Assembly: GCF_020535245.1 (NCBI RefSeq)
Contig: NZ_CP084911.1
Coordinates: forward strand, 935,146 to 999,145
Length of the DNA stretch: 64,000 nt
From: Asticcacaulis sp. AND118
GTDB lineage: Bacteria; Pseudomonadota; Alphaproteobacteria; Caulobacterales; Caulobacteraceae
Reading direction: 5' to 3'
Below the pieces are notes generated by a model that worked only from the letters and a program-made list of their open reading frames with translations, was not told the origin of the DNA and did not search any database. A program made the position numbers and the translations under genes. This document shows, piece by piece, positions 9,563-18,147 of this stretch (its first letter is position 1; the number at the start of each line of letters is the position of its first letter).

Positions 9563-9948
9563 TTAACGGTGCGGATGAAGGCGCAGGTGACGCCATAACA
9601 GCCCCAGAACAGGGCGTAGACGAGATAAAGCGGCATAATCTGTACCTCAGCGAAGTTTTCGATAAAGCCTATGGCCGTGCAGATAAACAGGGTCAGCCCT
9701 GTGGCTACGATGAACCGCTTGCTCAAAAGAAGGCGGAAATACTCATCGACCCGATCCAGAAAGCGCAGCGCCGTAAAAATGGTGCCGCCGATGGGCAGGG
9801 CGGGCAGGGCGGCCACGGTGTACAGAAACGGCCCTTGCGGATGGACGTTACGGATAAACAGGATCACGCCGACCAGAACGGCGGCATACAGGGCCATCCA
9901 GAAAACCAGGTGGACATTGTATTCTACGGCAGGCGTTTTCAGGTTCAT
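9559..9948 (-). CDS. Four-TM membrane protein paired with XRE regulator
   Basis: This 129-aa protein has four predicted membrane helices: LVFWMALYAAVLVGVILFI, LYTVAALPALPIGGTIFTAL, FIVATGLTLFICTAIGFI and LYLVYALFWGCYGVTCAF. It resembles small integral proteins encoded next to YozG-like regulators in many proteobacteria. No enzymatic motif is seen. It is the first gene of a minus-strand operon with the XRE regulator and possibly the hydrolase. Confidence 0.8.
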   Translation of the reverse strand: MNLKTPAVEYNVHLVFWMALYAAVLVGVILFIRNVHPQGPFLYTVAALPALPIGGTIFTALRFLDRVDEYFRLLLSKRFIVATGLTLFICTAIGFIENFAEVQIMPLYLVYALFWGCYGVTCAFIRTVK

Positions 9949-9988
9949 GGGTGTCGTCCTCGATTGAAATGAAAGGACATCGGGCCGG

Positions 9989-10062
9989 ATGTAAGGTTTA
10001 GCTTACATTGTGCAAATGTAATGTCAACCTGACATCATCAAAAAAGTCAGGTCAACCTGACA
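9989..10062. promoter_or_regulatory. Cluster of operator-like repeats between membrane/XRE operon and tetR
   Basis: Three repeats are packed here. ATGTAAG and CTTACAT (9989-9995 and 10002-10008) form a 7-bp inverted repeat around a 6-nt spacer. GTCAACCTGACA occurs twice as a direct repeat (10023-10034 and 10051-10062, 28 bp apart), and each copy is itself part of a near palindrome (GTCAGGT-CA-ACCTGAC at 10046-10061). The spacing places both copies on the same DNA face, within about one helical turn of error. They are likely binding sites of the XRE regulator. Confidence 0.6.
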
Positions 10063-10108
10063 CGCCATTTTGCCGCACTTGCGACCGGCATGATGCTGTG
10101 ATATTTAG

Positions 10109-10128
10109 TACTGACCGGTCAGTCAGTA
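10109..10128. promoter_or_regulatory. TetR-type operator palindrome
   Basis: ACTGACCGGTCAGT at 10110-10123 is a perfect 14-bp palindrome, extended by a partial direct repeat (CAGTCAGTA). It ends 14 nt before the tetR start codon. ACTGACCGGTCAGT-like sites are typical of TetR/AcrR family autoregulation. Confidence 0.75.
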
Positions 10129-10136
10129 ATTAAGCC

Positions 10137-10763
10137 ATGTCTATCCTGCCTAAGAAAAGAGTGCGCCTGTCGCCCGATGTCCGCCGTGACGCCTTGCTGC
10201 AGGCGGCCTACGATCTGTTCAGCCGACACGGCTACGCCGATACGCGTATGGATGATGTGGCGGCGGCGGCGGGCGTGTCGAAGGGTACGGTCTATCTGTA
10301 TTTCCCAACCAAGGAAGCGCTGTTCGAGGCCCTGTTGCGACGCGACGTACTGCCGCGTATCGGGCGGCTGTTGTTCGTGCTGGAGCACTATAACGGCCCC
10401 GTCGGCTGGCTGTTGAAGCGCGTGGCGGGGTTTGTGGGCGGCAAGCTCGATTCGGGCAATGTGCCGCTCTACCCCAAGCTTCTGATCCGCGAAGCGGCAC
10501 GCTTTCCGGAGCTGGCGCGTTTCTATCACGAAGAGGTGGTGACGCGGGTTCTGGCGGCGCTGGAGGCGCTGTTTGCGCGGGCCATCGCGCGCGGCGAACT
10601 GCGGGCCGGAGACGCGAAGCTTTATGCCCATCTGTTTATCGCCCCGGTGGTCAAGGCCGCCCTGTGGCACTTCACCTTCGGCGAGGTGGCCGAACCGGCG
10701 GTGAAAGCGCGGCCCTATCTGAAGGCCCATGTCGAGACGTTTCTGAGGGGATTGAAGCCATGA
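10137..10763 (+). CDS. TetR/AcrR-family repressor of the downstream export operon
   Basis: This 208-aa protein has an N-terminal helix-turn-helix (MDDVAAAAGVSKGTVYLYFPTKEALF) about 30-60 residues in, the TetR signature. The C-terminal two thirds form the all-helical ligand-binding domain. It is followed with ATGA overlap by a HlyD-like gene and an ABC exporter, so it probably senses a compound that the pump removes. The palindrome just upstream indicates autoregulation. Confidence 0.92.
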   Translation: MSILPKKRVRLSPDVRRDALLQAAYDLFSRHGYADTRMDDVAAAAGVSKGTVYLYFPTKEALFEALLRRDVLPRIGRLLFVLEHYNGPVGWLLKRVAGFVGGKLDSGNVPLYPKLLIREAARFPELARFYHEEVVTRVLAALEALFARAIARGELRAGDAKLYAHLFIAPVVKAALWHFTFGEVAEPAVKARPYLKAHVETFLRGLKP

Positions 10764-11710
10764 GGATTGAAGCCAAGGCCGGCCGTTACGCGCTCCTATG
10801 CTTGCCATTGCTCCTGACGGCGTGCGCCAAAGAAGAGGCCGGCCACTATACCGGCTATGTCGAGGCACAGTCGGTCGCCGTGGCCGCGCCGCAGTCCGGC
10901 TGGCTGACCGAGGTCTATGTCGACGATGGCGCGGCTGTGGCCGAAGGGCAGCCGCTGTTCACCCTCGACGCCACGCAGCAGCAACAGGCGCTGACCGGGG
11001 CGCAAAGCCGCGTGCAGGCGGCGGAAGCCACGGCGACCGACCTGACCAAGGGCGCACGCGAGGCGGATATTGCGCCGCTGCTGAAAGAGCGCGATCAGGC
11101 CCGCGCCTCGCTCGACCTGGCCCGTTCCGAAGAGGCGCGCTACGCCAGACTGGCGCCGCAGGGCTATGTGTCGCAGGCCAAGCTCGATCAGTTGCGCGCT
11201 ACGCGAAAGGCGGCGGAGGCCAGCGTCGCGGCCATCGAGCGCAATATAGACGCCCAGCGTCAGGCGGCGCGCAGCGATCAACGGGTTGCCGCCCGTGCGC
11301 AGGCGCAGGCCGCCGGGGCCGATGCCGCTCAGGCGCAATGGGCGCTGGACGAGCGCGCGGTGCGCTCGCGCCTGAACGGGCAGGTCGAGCGCCGGTTGCG
11401 CGAAGCCGGTGAGTTCGTCACCGCCGGAACACCGGTGATCAGCGTCTATCCCAAGGGACGCAAATTCGTGCGCTTCTACGTGCCGCAGGCCGATCTGGCC
11501 AAGTTCAAGGTCGGGCAGTCGATCCGCGTGACCTGTGACGGCTGCGCGGGGCAAACGGCCAAGGTGCGCTACATCTCGCCGGAGGCTGAGTTTACGCCGC
11601 CGGTCATCTATTCGGTGCGCGAGCGCAAGAAGCTGGTCTTCCTGATCGAGGCGACGCCGCAAAAGCCCGAAACGCTGAAGGCCGGTCAGCCGGTGGACGT
11701 GGCGCTGTGA
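10760..11710 (+). CDS. HlyD-family membrane fusion lipoprotein (YbhG-like)
   Basis: The start at 10760 overlaps the tetR stop and gives 316 aa. The lipobox LLLTAC anchors it, and the biotinyl-lipoyl-like domain begins with GYVEAQSVAVAAPQSGWL. A long helical hairpin follows at residues 85-200 (ALTGAQSRVQAAEATATDL... and KLDQLRATRKAAEASVAAIERN), and the return strand contains VRSRLNGQVERRLREAGEFV. Such adaptors link an inner-membrane ABC exporter to an outer-membrane channel. No outer-membrane factor gene is in the operon. Confidence 0.9.
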   Translation: MRIEAKAGRYALLCLPLLLTACAKEEAGHYTGYVEAQSVAVAAPQSGWLTEVYVDDGAAVAEGQPLFTLDATQQQQALTGAQSRVQAAEATATDLTKGAREADIAPLLKERDQARASLDLARSEEARYARLAPQGYVSQAKLDQLRATRKAAEASVAAIERNIDAQRQAARSDQRVAARAQAQAAGADAAQAQWALDERAVRSRLNGQVERRLREAGEFVTAGTPVISVYPKGRKFVRFYVPQADLAKFKVGQSIRVTCDGCAGQTAKVRYISPEAEFTPPVIYSVRERKKLVFLIEATPQKPETLKAGQPVDVAL

Positions 11711-12621
11711 CCGATCTCGCTATCGACGTTCACGGCCTGACCAAGCGCTTCGGCGATCGCACGGCGGTCGACAATGTCGCGATCCGGATGCCAAGAGGGC
11801 AGGTCTGGGGCTTTCTGGGCCCCAACGGGTCTGGCAAGACCACGACCATCCGTATGCTGTGCGGGCTGTTGCGGCCCGATGCCGGGCAGGGGACGTGTCT
11901 GGGCCACGACATCATCGCCGAGAGCCGTCAGATCAAGCGGCAGGTCGGTTACATGACGCAGAAGTTTTCCTTTTGGGAAGACCTGTCGATCCGCGAAAAT
12001 CTGGAGTTCGTGGCGCGGCTCTACGAGTTGAAAAACGTCAGGCACGTCATTGACCGGACGCTGGAAACCCTCGGCCTGACCAGCCGTCAGAAACAACTGG
12101 CCGGCACCCTGTCCGGCGGCTGGAAGCAGCGGCTGGCGCTGGCGGCGTGCACCCTGCACAATCCGTCCATGCTGCTGCTGGACGAGCCGACGGCAGGCGT
12201 CGATCCGCAGGCGCGGCGCGACTTCTGGGACCAGATCCACCGGCTGGCCGGCGAAGGCCTGACCGTGCTGGTCTCGACCCACTACATGGACGAGGCGGAA
12301 CGCTGCGACGAGATCGTCTATATCGCCTACGGCAAGCTGATGACGCAGGGGCCGGTGACACGCATCATCGACGAAAGCGGCCTGCACACCTGGGTGGCGG
12401 AGGGTTCCGGGGTGCGCGGTTTGGCCGAACGCCTGCGCGGGCGCGATGGCGCCGAACACGTCGCCTATTTCGGCTCGGCCCTGCACGTGTCAGGCGGCGA
12501 TGCGGCCACACTCGACGCCCTGATCGCCAGCGAAGGGGGCGGGACGCAATGGCGGCGCGAACGCCCCAGCCTCGAAGACGTGTTCATCCATCTAATGAGT
12601 AAAGCGGAGGACAAGTCATGA
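11707..12621 (+). CDS. ABC exporter ATP-binding protein
   Basis: This 304-aa protein starts at GTG and overlaps the previous stop by 4 bp. Walker A is GPNGSGKTT near residue 38, the signature is LSGGWKQRLAL near 138, and Walker B is LLLDEPTAGVDP near 158, with the switch His in VSTHYMDEAERCDE. The C-terminal 80 residues form a regulatory domain of the kind found in drug-export ABC ATPases (CcmA/YbhF group). YbhF has two ATPase halves and this protein has one. It pairs with the permease downstream. Confidence 0.94.
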   Translation: MTDLAIDVHGLTKRFGDRTAVDNVAIRMPRGQVWGFLGPNGSGKTTTIRMLCGLLRPDAGQGTCLGHDIIAESRQIKRQVGYMTQKFSFWEDLSIRENLEFVARLYELKNVRHVIDRTLETLGLTSRQKQLAGTLSGGWKQRLALAACTLHNPSMLLLDEPTAGVDPQARRDFWDQIHRLAGEGLTVLVSTHYMDEAERCDEIVYIAYGKLMTQGPVTRIIDESGLHTWVAEGSGVRGLAERLRGRDGAEHVAYFGSALHVSGGDAATLDALIASEGGGTQWRRERPSLEDVFIHLMSKAEDKS

Positions 12622-12716
12622 AAAGAGACTCCGTGCCAGCCACTCCGCCTTCCCATTCCAGGTTTTGTCCGTTTCTCCTCGCGGAAAAAGCGGACGGGGC
12701 GGAGGACAGGTCATGA
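12604..12716 (+). repeat. Duplicated ribosome-site/start segment flanking a 77-bp insert
   Basis: An 18-bp sequence containing GCGGAGGACAaGTCATGA occurs at 12604-12621 and again, with one mismatch, at 12699-12716. The second copy provides the ribosome site and ATG of the permease. The first is the old-looking ATGA junction at the end of the ATPase gene. The 77 bp between them include an imperfect hairpin (GTCCG at the left arm, CGGAC at the right, around 12668-12695). It looks like a small insertion that duplicated its target, or a tandem repair event. Confidence 0.6.
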
Positions 12717-13843
12717 TCGCCCCGCTGAAGCGCATCCTCGCCATACTGGCCAAGGAATTTATCCAGATGCGGCGCGACCGCATGACCTTCGGCATGATGA
12801 TCATGGTGCCGATCATCCAGTTGACCCTGTTCGGTTTCGCCATCAATTCCGATCCGCGCCGCCTGCCGACGGCCCTGTACCTTGAAGAGACCAGCCCCGT
12901 CGTTCGTTCGATCGCCGCCGCCATGGCCGAGTCGACCTATTTCGACGTGCGTACTCAGGTCTCCGACCCTGCTAAGGCCGACCGCCTGCTGGAAGCCGGC
13001 GAGGTGGCTTTCGTCGTCGAAGTGCCGTCGGGCTTTACGAGAAGCCTTTTGCGCGGCGAGCGGCCGCAACTGCTGCTGTCGGCGGATGCGTCCGATCCGG
13101 CGGCGACATCCGGGGCGGTGGGGCAGATGAACGAGATCGTCCGGCGCGCGCTCAGCCATGACCTTGGGCGTGGCTGGTCGGGTTTGCAGGCCGCTCCGCC
13201 GCCGGTCGAGGTCATCGTGCATCGCCGCTACAATCCCGAAGGCATCACTCAGTACAATATCGTGCCGGGCCTGCTGGGCGTTATTCTGACCATGACCATG
13301 ATCATGATCACCTCCATGGCCATGACACGGGAACGCGAGCGCGGCACGCTGGAAAACCTGCTGGCCATGCCCGCCCGCCCGTGGGAGGTGATGGTGGGGA
13401 AGATCACGCCCTATGTCGGGGTTGGGCTGATCCAGACGGGCATTGTGCTGATGGCCTCGACCTGGGTGTTTGGCGTGCCGTTTCTGGGCTCCCCGTGGCT
13501 GCTGATGGCCTGCGTGGGGCTGTTCATCATCGCCAATCTGGCGGTGGGCTTCACCTTTTCCACCGTGGCCCGCACCCAGATGCAGGCCATGCAGATGACC
13601 TTTTTCTTCTTCCTGCCGTCGATCCTGTTGTCGGGTTTCATGTTCCCGTTCCGGGGGATGCCCGACTGGGCGCAGTGGATCGGCTCGGTATTCCCGTTGA
13701 CCCACTTCCTGCGCGCCGTGAGGGGCATCATGCTCAAAGGGGCCGATGCGGCGGCGGTATGGCATAATATCTGGCCGCTGCTGATCTTCATCACCTTCGC
13801 CAGTTTTATCGCTCTCAAGCGTTATCGGGTGACGCTGGATTGA
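12713..13843 (+). CDS. ABC-2 type exporter permease (YbhS/YbhR-like)
   Basis: This 376-aa permease has one N-terminal membrane helix (RMTFGMMIMVPIIQLTLFGFA), a periplasmic domain of about 130 residues, and five C-terminal helices, including YNIVPGLLGVILTMTMIMITSMA. The ABC-2 signature region is TRERERGTLENLLAMPARPWEVMVGKI. It works with the upstream ATPase and HlyD lipoprotein as a tripartite exporter under TetR control. The ribosome site GGCGGAGGACAGG sets this start. Only one permease gene is present, so it probably homodimerises. Confidence 0.92.
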   Translation: MIAPLKRILAILAKEFIQMRRDRMTFGMMIMVPIIQLTLFGFAINSDPRRLPTALYLEETSPVVRSIAAAMAESTYFDVRTQVSDPAKADRLLEAGEVAFVVEVPSGFTRSLLRGERPQLLLSADASDPAATSGAVGQMNEIVRRALSHDLGRGWSGLQAAPPPVEVIVHRRYNPEGITQYNIVPGLLGVILTMTMIMITSMAMTRERERGTLENLLAMPARPWEVMVGKITPYVGVGLIQTGIVLMASTWVFGVPFLGSPWLLMACVGLFIIANLAVGFTFSTVARTQMQAMQMTFFFFLPSILLSGFMFPFRGMPDWAQWIGSVFPLTHFLRAVRGIMLKGADAAAVWHNIWPLLIFITFASFIALKRYRVTLD

Positions 13844-13936
13844 GCATGAATTTTTTTTACACGACGCAAAATTAACCTAAATTAACCGATCGGGCCTTAC
13901 AACCATCCTCAGTTTCTTTTCAAGACGAGACGGAAG

Positions 13937-15388
13937 ATGACGGTTCAGGGTATCAAGCCCCTGCGCGACGGCGTGCTGGCGGGCGCATTGGTGTTCGGCG
14001 TGGCGTTGGTGGCGTCGCTGGCGGTTTATATGACGGCGCAGCATGGCATGAAGACCGAGATTCGCGACAATCTGAGCGGGCTCTCGAATCAGGCCGCGGT
14101 GCTGCTGGATGCCGAAACCCTTTCGACCTTCACATCCGGGACGGACAAGGCGGGCGCCGATTATCAGAAGGTCGCTGCGCCGTTTCAGAAACTGGTCGAT
14201 GCCGACAAGCGTCTGGCCTTCATCTACGCCATGGTCGAGCGCGAGGGTAAGGTCTATTTCGTCATGGATGTGCAGCCGACCGGCAGCGCCAGTGAACCCT
14301 CGGCGGTCATGGAGGAGTATAAAGACGCCTCGCCCCTTCTGGTTCAGGCCTTCCGCGACCGCAAGGCTGCGACCGAAAGCGAACCGGTTACCGATAAATG
14401 GGGCACCTTCCTGTCCGGTTATGCGCCCTATACCGATGCTTCGGGGCAGTTTGCCGGTCTGGTCGGGGTGGACATCACGCTTAAAGAATATCAGGCCAGC
14501 CTCAATCGCATCCGCCTGGCGCTGCTGATCGGTCTGGGGCTGGCCGCCCTGTGCGCGGTCGGCGTCGGCCTTGGCGTCTATCGGGCGCGTCAGGTCATGG
14601 CCCGCTCGCGTCAGGCCGCGGCGGAACAGGCGCAGCGCATCAGCGACATGGAGCGTCAGCGTCAGGAAACCGAAGCGGACGAGGCCGAACGTGCTGCGCA
14701 ACTGCGCCGCCGCACGCTGAATACGCTGGCTGACGAACTGGAGGCTTCGGTAACGACGGTGGTCAGCGAAGTGGTATCGGCCACGGCTCTGCTGAAAGGC
14801 GAAGCCGATAATGTCACCCACATTGCGCAGGACACCAAAACGCGCACCCAACGCGTTTCTGGTATTTCGCAGGATGCCGCCTCCAACTCCGCTCAGGTGG
14901 CGGCCGCCGCTGAAGAACTGACGGCCTCCATCGCCGCCATCCGCGAACAGGCCGAACACGCCGCCGCCGTGGTGAAGGTGGCCTCGGATAAGGGCGATAC
15001 GGCCAAGTCGGTTATTCAACGCTTAAGCGAATCGTCGGGTCGTATCGGCGATGTCGTCGGCCTGATCAACACGATTGCTGGGCAAATCAACCTCCTGTCG
15101 CTCAATGCAACGATTGAGGCGGCGCGCGCGGGTGAGGCGGGTCGCGGCTTTGCCGTTGTGGCCTCTGAGGTCAAGGCCCTGTCCAATCAGGTGTCAAAAG
15201 CGCTGGGCGATATTTCGGCGCTGGTCGGCGCGATCCAGTCGGAAACCCAGTTGTCGGTCGAGGCGATGAACGACATCCTCCATACCATTGCCGAGATTGA
15301 GGCCGGCACCGGTGTCATTGCCGAAGCCGTGGGTCAGCAGTCGCAGGTGACAGCGGAAATTTCGCACACTATTTCGATGTCGGCATAG
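13937..15388 (+). CDS. Methyl-accepting chemotaxis protein, C-terminus lost
   Basis: This 483-aa transducer has a TM helix at about residues 11-35, a periplasmic ligand domain to about 185, a second TM ([22 protein letters not shown]) and a cytoplasmic signalling helix. The hairpin tip is [43 protein letters not shown], written here in part, which binds CheA and CheW. The end reads [12 protein letters not shown] and then stops, whereas MCPs normally run on for a few dozen residues after this point. The reading frame stops inside sequence that belongs to a TonB receptor on the other strand, so the 3' end was removed by a rearrangement. The signalling tip is intact, so it may still function. 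Confidence 0.88.
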   Translation: MTVQGIKPLRDGVLAGALVFGVALVASLAVYMTAQHGMKTEIRDNLSGLSNQAAVLLDAETLSTFTSGTDKAGADYQKVAAPFQKLVDADKRLAFIYAMVEREGKVYFVMDVQPTGSASEPSAVMEEYKDASPLLVQAFRDRKAATESEPVTDKWGTFLSGYAPYTDASGQFAGLVGVDITLKEYQASLNRIRLALLIGLGLAALCAVGVGLGVYRARQVMARSRQAAAEQAQRISDMERQRQETEADEAERAAQLRRRTLNTLADELEASVTTVVSEVVSATALLKGEADNVTHIAQDTKTRTQRVSGISQDAASNSAQVAAAAEELTASIAAIREQAEHAAAVVKVASDKGDTAKSVIQRLSESSGRIGDVVGLINTIAGQINLLSLNATIEAARAGEAGRGFAVVASEVKALSNQVSKALGDISALVGAIQSETQLSVEAMNDILHTIAEIEAGTGVIAEAVGQQSQVTAEISHTISMSA

Positions 15389-16497
15389 GACCGCGAGCCT
15401 TCAAACGGCGTAAAGTCGCCGTCGGACTTCGACACCTGACGACCATTGTCCGCAGCTGTGATCGAGGTCAGGGTGTAGTCGCCGCGCGACCAGTTAAGTG
15501 TCAGCGTTGCGCCTGTCTGATCGGTCTTGGAAGAGCCATCCACATTGGACGCACCGACATCGGGAGCCTTGGTTGCGGCGTTCCCGTAGTCATCAAAGGC
15601 CGCGCTGGCGCCTTTGAAGGTCGCATTGTCGGGATAGGCCGGCTCGATATAGCGCGCAATCGGCGTACCGTCCGAGTTGCGGGCCCGCAGCGACAATAGC
15701 GCTTCGAAATCGTCGTTCGGACGATAGAGCAACTGGAAGCGGACGGCGGAGTCGTTCACCTTGCCGAAATCATCTTCCCCCGTGACTTTGTTGGTCGCTA
15801 TGCCGCCGCGCTTTTCTGTACTGAACGAGAGACGTGCCGCCAGTGTTTCGGACAACGGACCCGTCACGGCGCCCTGTGCGTTATAGCTGTCGAAATTACC
15901 CAGCCCCACGCGCGCAAAGCCGCCCGGCGTAAACTGCGGCTTGCGCGAGACGTAGTGGATCGCCCCGCCGACCGTATTCTTGCCCCACAGCGTGCCTTGC
16001 GGCCCCCTGAGCACTTCGACGCGATCAAGATCGAAGGCCGGAAAGGCCTGAAACCAAGGCGCGTTCAGATAGACTTCGTCTATATAGACACCGACCGGGT
16101 TGACGACATTGGCCGCCGGATCGTTGGAGCCGATGCCGCGGATGAACCAGCGCGGGCGATTGCGCGACTCGGTCTGCGCGGCAGAGGCGTTGGGGATAAA
16201 GCGCACCACGTCACCGGCCGAGCGGATTTCCTGCCGCTCCAGCGCGATGCCTGAAACCACGCTGAGGGCGGTCGGCACCTTCTGGGCGCTTTCCGAACGT
16301 TTGTTGGCCGTGACCACTACGGTTTCAACGCTGCCGGCCTTGTCATTGCGGCGCAGGGCGGCTTCTTCGGCGGCTTGACGTGTGATCGACTGATCGTCCG
16401 CCGGTGTCGTCTCATCTGCAAAGGCGGGGACCGTAAAGGCAAGGAGAGTCGTGGAGGCGAGCCACAGCGCGCGCCGTCCGATAAGGGAGGTCGTCAT
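15374..16497 (-). pseudogene. TonB-dependent receptor, N-terminal half only
   Basis: The signal peptide (ending TVPAFADE), a plug domain (VETVVVTANKRSESAQKVPTAL, then VEVLRGPQGTLWGKNTVGGAI) and the first barrel strands are present, about 375 residues in all. A whole receptor has about 700-800, so roughly half the barrel is missing. The frame reads on to 15334 through chemoreceptor sequence ([12 protein letters not shown]) before a stop. It lies 27 nt after the DszB-like gene on the same strand and probably once imported an organosulphur compound. It is likely non-functional. Confidence 0.85.
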
Positions 16498-16524
16498 AAG
16501 AAAAGCTTCTTTTTATCTGTCGGG

Positions 16525-17592
16525 TTATTGCGCGGCGATCGCGCTTTCGAGGGCTTCAAAGCCCGTGTAGGAAATCCACTTGTGAACGTCGAAATCGGTC
16601 TTCAGGAAGCCATGGCGGAACAGGAAGTCCTTGAAATCCCCCAGAGCTGCGATCGCCTCCTCATTCAGGAAGGTGTCGAGGTTTTGATGCACGTTTTCGC
16701 CATAGGCCGCGCGGACCAGATCGGGGTAACTCGACGTTTCCCGCGCGATGAAATCATGGGTTTCGGCGGGGTGCTGACGCGCCCATTCCCCAGCCTGCAC
16801 CACACGACGGAGAAAGCGCGCGACGATGTCGGGACGGGCATCGAGCAGGGCCTGATCGACCGTCAGGGTGCGTGGCGCGCCATTGTTGATGCGGACCTTC
16901 GGATCGGGGTGGAAGCCAATATCTGTGACCACGTGGGCGGCAAGGGCGCGCGTAATTTCAAGACCGGCGACACCCTTGACGAAGATGGCGTCAACGTCAC
17001 CGTTGAGCAGGGCCTTGATCTCCGCAAAATAGCCCGAACGGCGGCGAATCCGGCGCCCTGAGCCGTCGATGTCGGCCCCGGCATCGGAAAGGGCCGGCGC
17101 CACTACATCGACGAGTTCGACATCTGTCAGCCCAAGGCCTTCCAGTCGCAGCACCTGATCGTAGGCCCGCAGCGCCGTGGCCCGGTTGAAGTCGATAGAA
17201 CCGGGGTTTACGGGCAGGGCGAGGCGACGCCCCTTGAGGTCCTTGCTCGTGGAAATGCGGGAACCGGGCAGAGTAATCACCAGCAGGGACTCATCTGTCC
17301 AGTTCAGGCCGATAACGCGCGTTTCGCGTCCATTGGCCTTGGCCCAGATGGCCGGTATATTTCCTCCTTGTCGGAAGGAGTTTTTCAGGGTGTGATCGAA
17401 GTGCGATTCCTTTACCGTCGGATCGAGACTTTCCTGAAGGGATTTCAATTCCAGCCCTTCGGCGGCAAATTCATCGCGAAAATAGCCGAGTTGAACCGCA
17501 AGACCCAGTGGCGTCGGGACGGGGCAACGCGTGTACCAGAGGTTTGGAATTGTCTCTGAAAAAGCAGAATTTTGTGGTATATCAGCGCTCAT
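16525..17592 (-). CDS. DszB-like desulfinase / SsuA-type substrate-binding protein
   Basis: The start at 17592 has AAAGG 8 nt upstream and gives 355 aa with no signal peptide. The fold is that of periplasmic binding proteins (NMT1/THI5/SsuA), but the closest resemblance I recognise is to DszB, 2'-hydroxybiphenyl-2-sulfinate desulfinase (365 aa). The three DszB catalytic residues Cys27, His60 and Arg70 fall at Cys23 (YTRCPVPT), His64 and Arg74 in HFDHTLKNSFRQGG. The lack of a signal peptide fits a cytoplasmic enzyme. A TonB receptor fragment follows in the same operon, which suggests organosulphur uptake and desulphurisation. A plain sulphonate-binding protein remains possible. Confidence 0.72.
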   Translation of the reverse strand: MSADIPQNSAFSETIPNLWYTRCPVPTPLGLAVQLGYFRDEFAAEGLELKSLQESLDPTVKESHFDHTLKNSFRQGGNIPAIWAKANGRETRVIGLNWTDESLLVITLPGSRISTSKDLKGRRLALPVNPGSIDFNRATALRAYDQVLRLEGLGLTDVELVDVVAPALSDAGADIDGSGRRIRRRSGYFAEIKALLNGDVDAIFVKGVAGLEITRALAAHVVTDIGFHPDPKVRINNGAPRTLTVDQALLDARPDIVARFLRRVVQAGEWARQHPAETHDFIARETSSYPDLVRAAYGENVHQNLDTFLNEEAIAALGDFKDFLFRHGFLKTDFDVHKWISYTGFEALESAIAAQ

Positions 17593-17750
17593 CTGATGAG
17601 CCTTTCTGAAGAAAATGGCAAGGCGGGAGCGACGCGCAGCCCCGTCTGCTGGTGGCGCGCAATCAGACTTGTCGTGGAATTCGGTGGGTCGCGGCGTTGA
17701 CGTCAAGCGATACCTAACCTGCGCCTCGCTGCGTGCGTCGGCGTTGATTA

Positions 17751-17761
17751 ATTCCTACTAA
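17751..17761 (-). promoter_or_regulatory. TTAGTAGGAAT motif upstream of DszB-like gene 1
   Basis: On the minus strand the 11-mer TTAGTAGGAAT lies in an AT-rich patch (about 17741-17800), 159 nt before the start of the DszB-like gene. The same 11-mer occurs at 50087-50097 upstream of the second DszB-like gene. The shared position and AT-rich setting point to a common regulator. Confidence 0.5.
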
Positions 17762-18078
17762 TATAATTTTATATAAGCAAATTAGAAATTCTAGCGTCAC
17801 TCGCGACTGGGGCTAATGGTCCGCGGGATATCTCTACACCCCGTGCCGTGAGTGGCTAATTTAGCGCAGGCATGGCTGGATTACAGATTGTGCGAAAAGT
17901 TAAACAGGCCCGGAGCGATCGCGCCCAGACAAATAATTCCGCCTTGATCAGATGTCCGTTTTCGGCATCACAACTGTACGCGGCAACGAATGTCCGCTGG
18001 GGGCGCTCAGGTGCCAACTAACAATTATGGCTTATCCTGTTGCGCGACTGGGCCCGCATTATGAATTGAGACGATTCC

Positions 18079-18100
18079 GCTAGGCTGCGTAAAGCCTAGC
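18079..18100 (-). terminator. Hairpin after S9 peptidase gene
   Basis: GCTAGGCT and AGCCTAGC form a perfect 8-bp stem around a 6-nt loop, 48 nt downstream of the peptidase stop codon. No T run follows, so it may be a weak or Rho-assisted terminator. The rest of the 17593-18147 gap shows only the AT-rich promoter patch and the TTAGTAGGAAT motif. Confidence 0.4.
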
Positions 18101-18147
18101 TTCAATGCACTCGTCACCCGGACAAACACATTTGAACCTTTGGTTTT

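Noticed and set aside
12584..13765. 393-codon minus-strand frame over the ABC permease
   Set aside because: Low-complexity His/Arg/Gln-rich translation of the opposite strand, with no domain.
13872..13887. TTAACCTAAATTAACC as a CtrA site before the chemoreceptor
   Set aside because: The two TTAA half sites are separated by six bases, whereas the CtrA consensus needs seven, so the match is incomplete.
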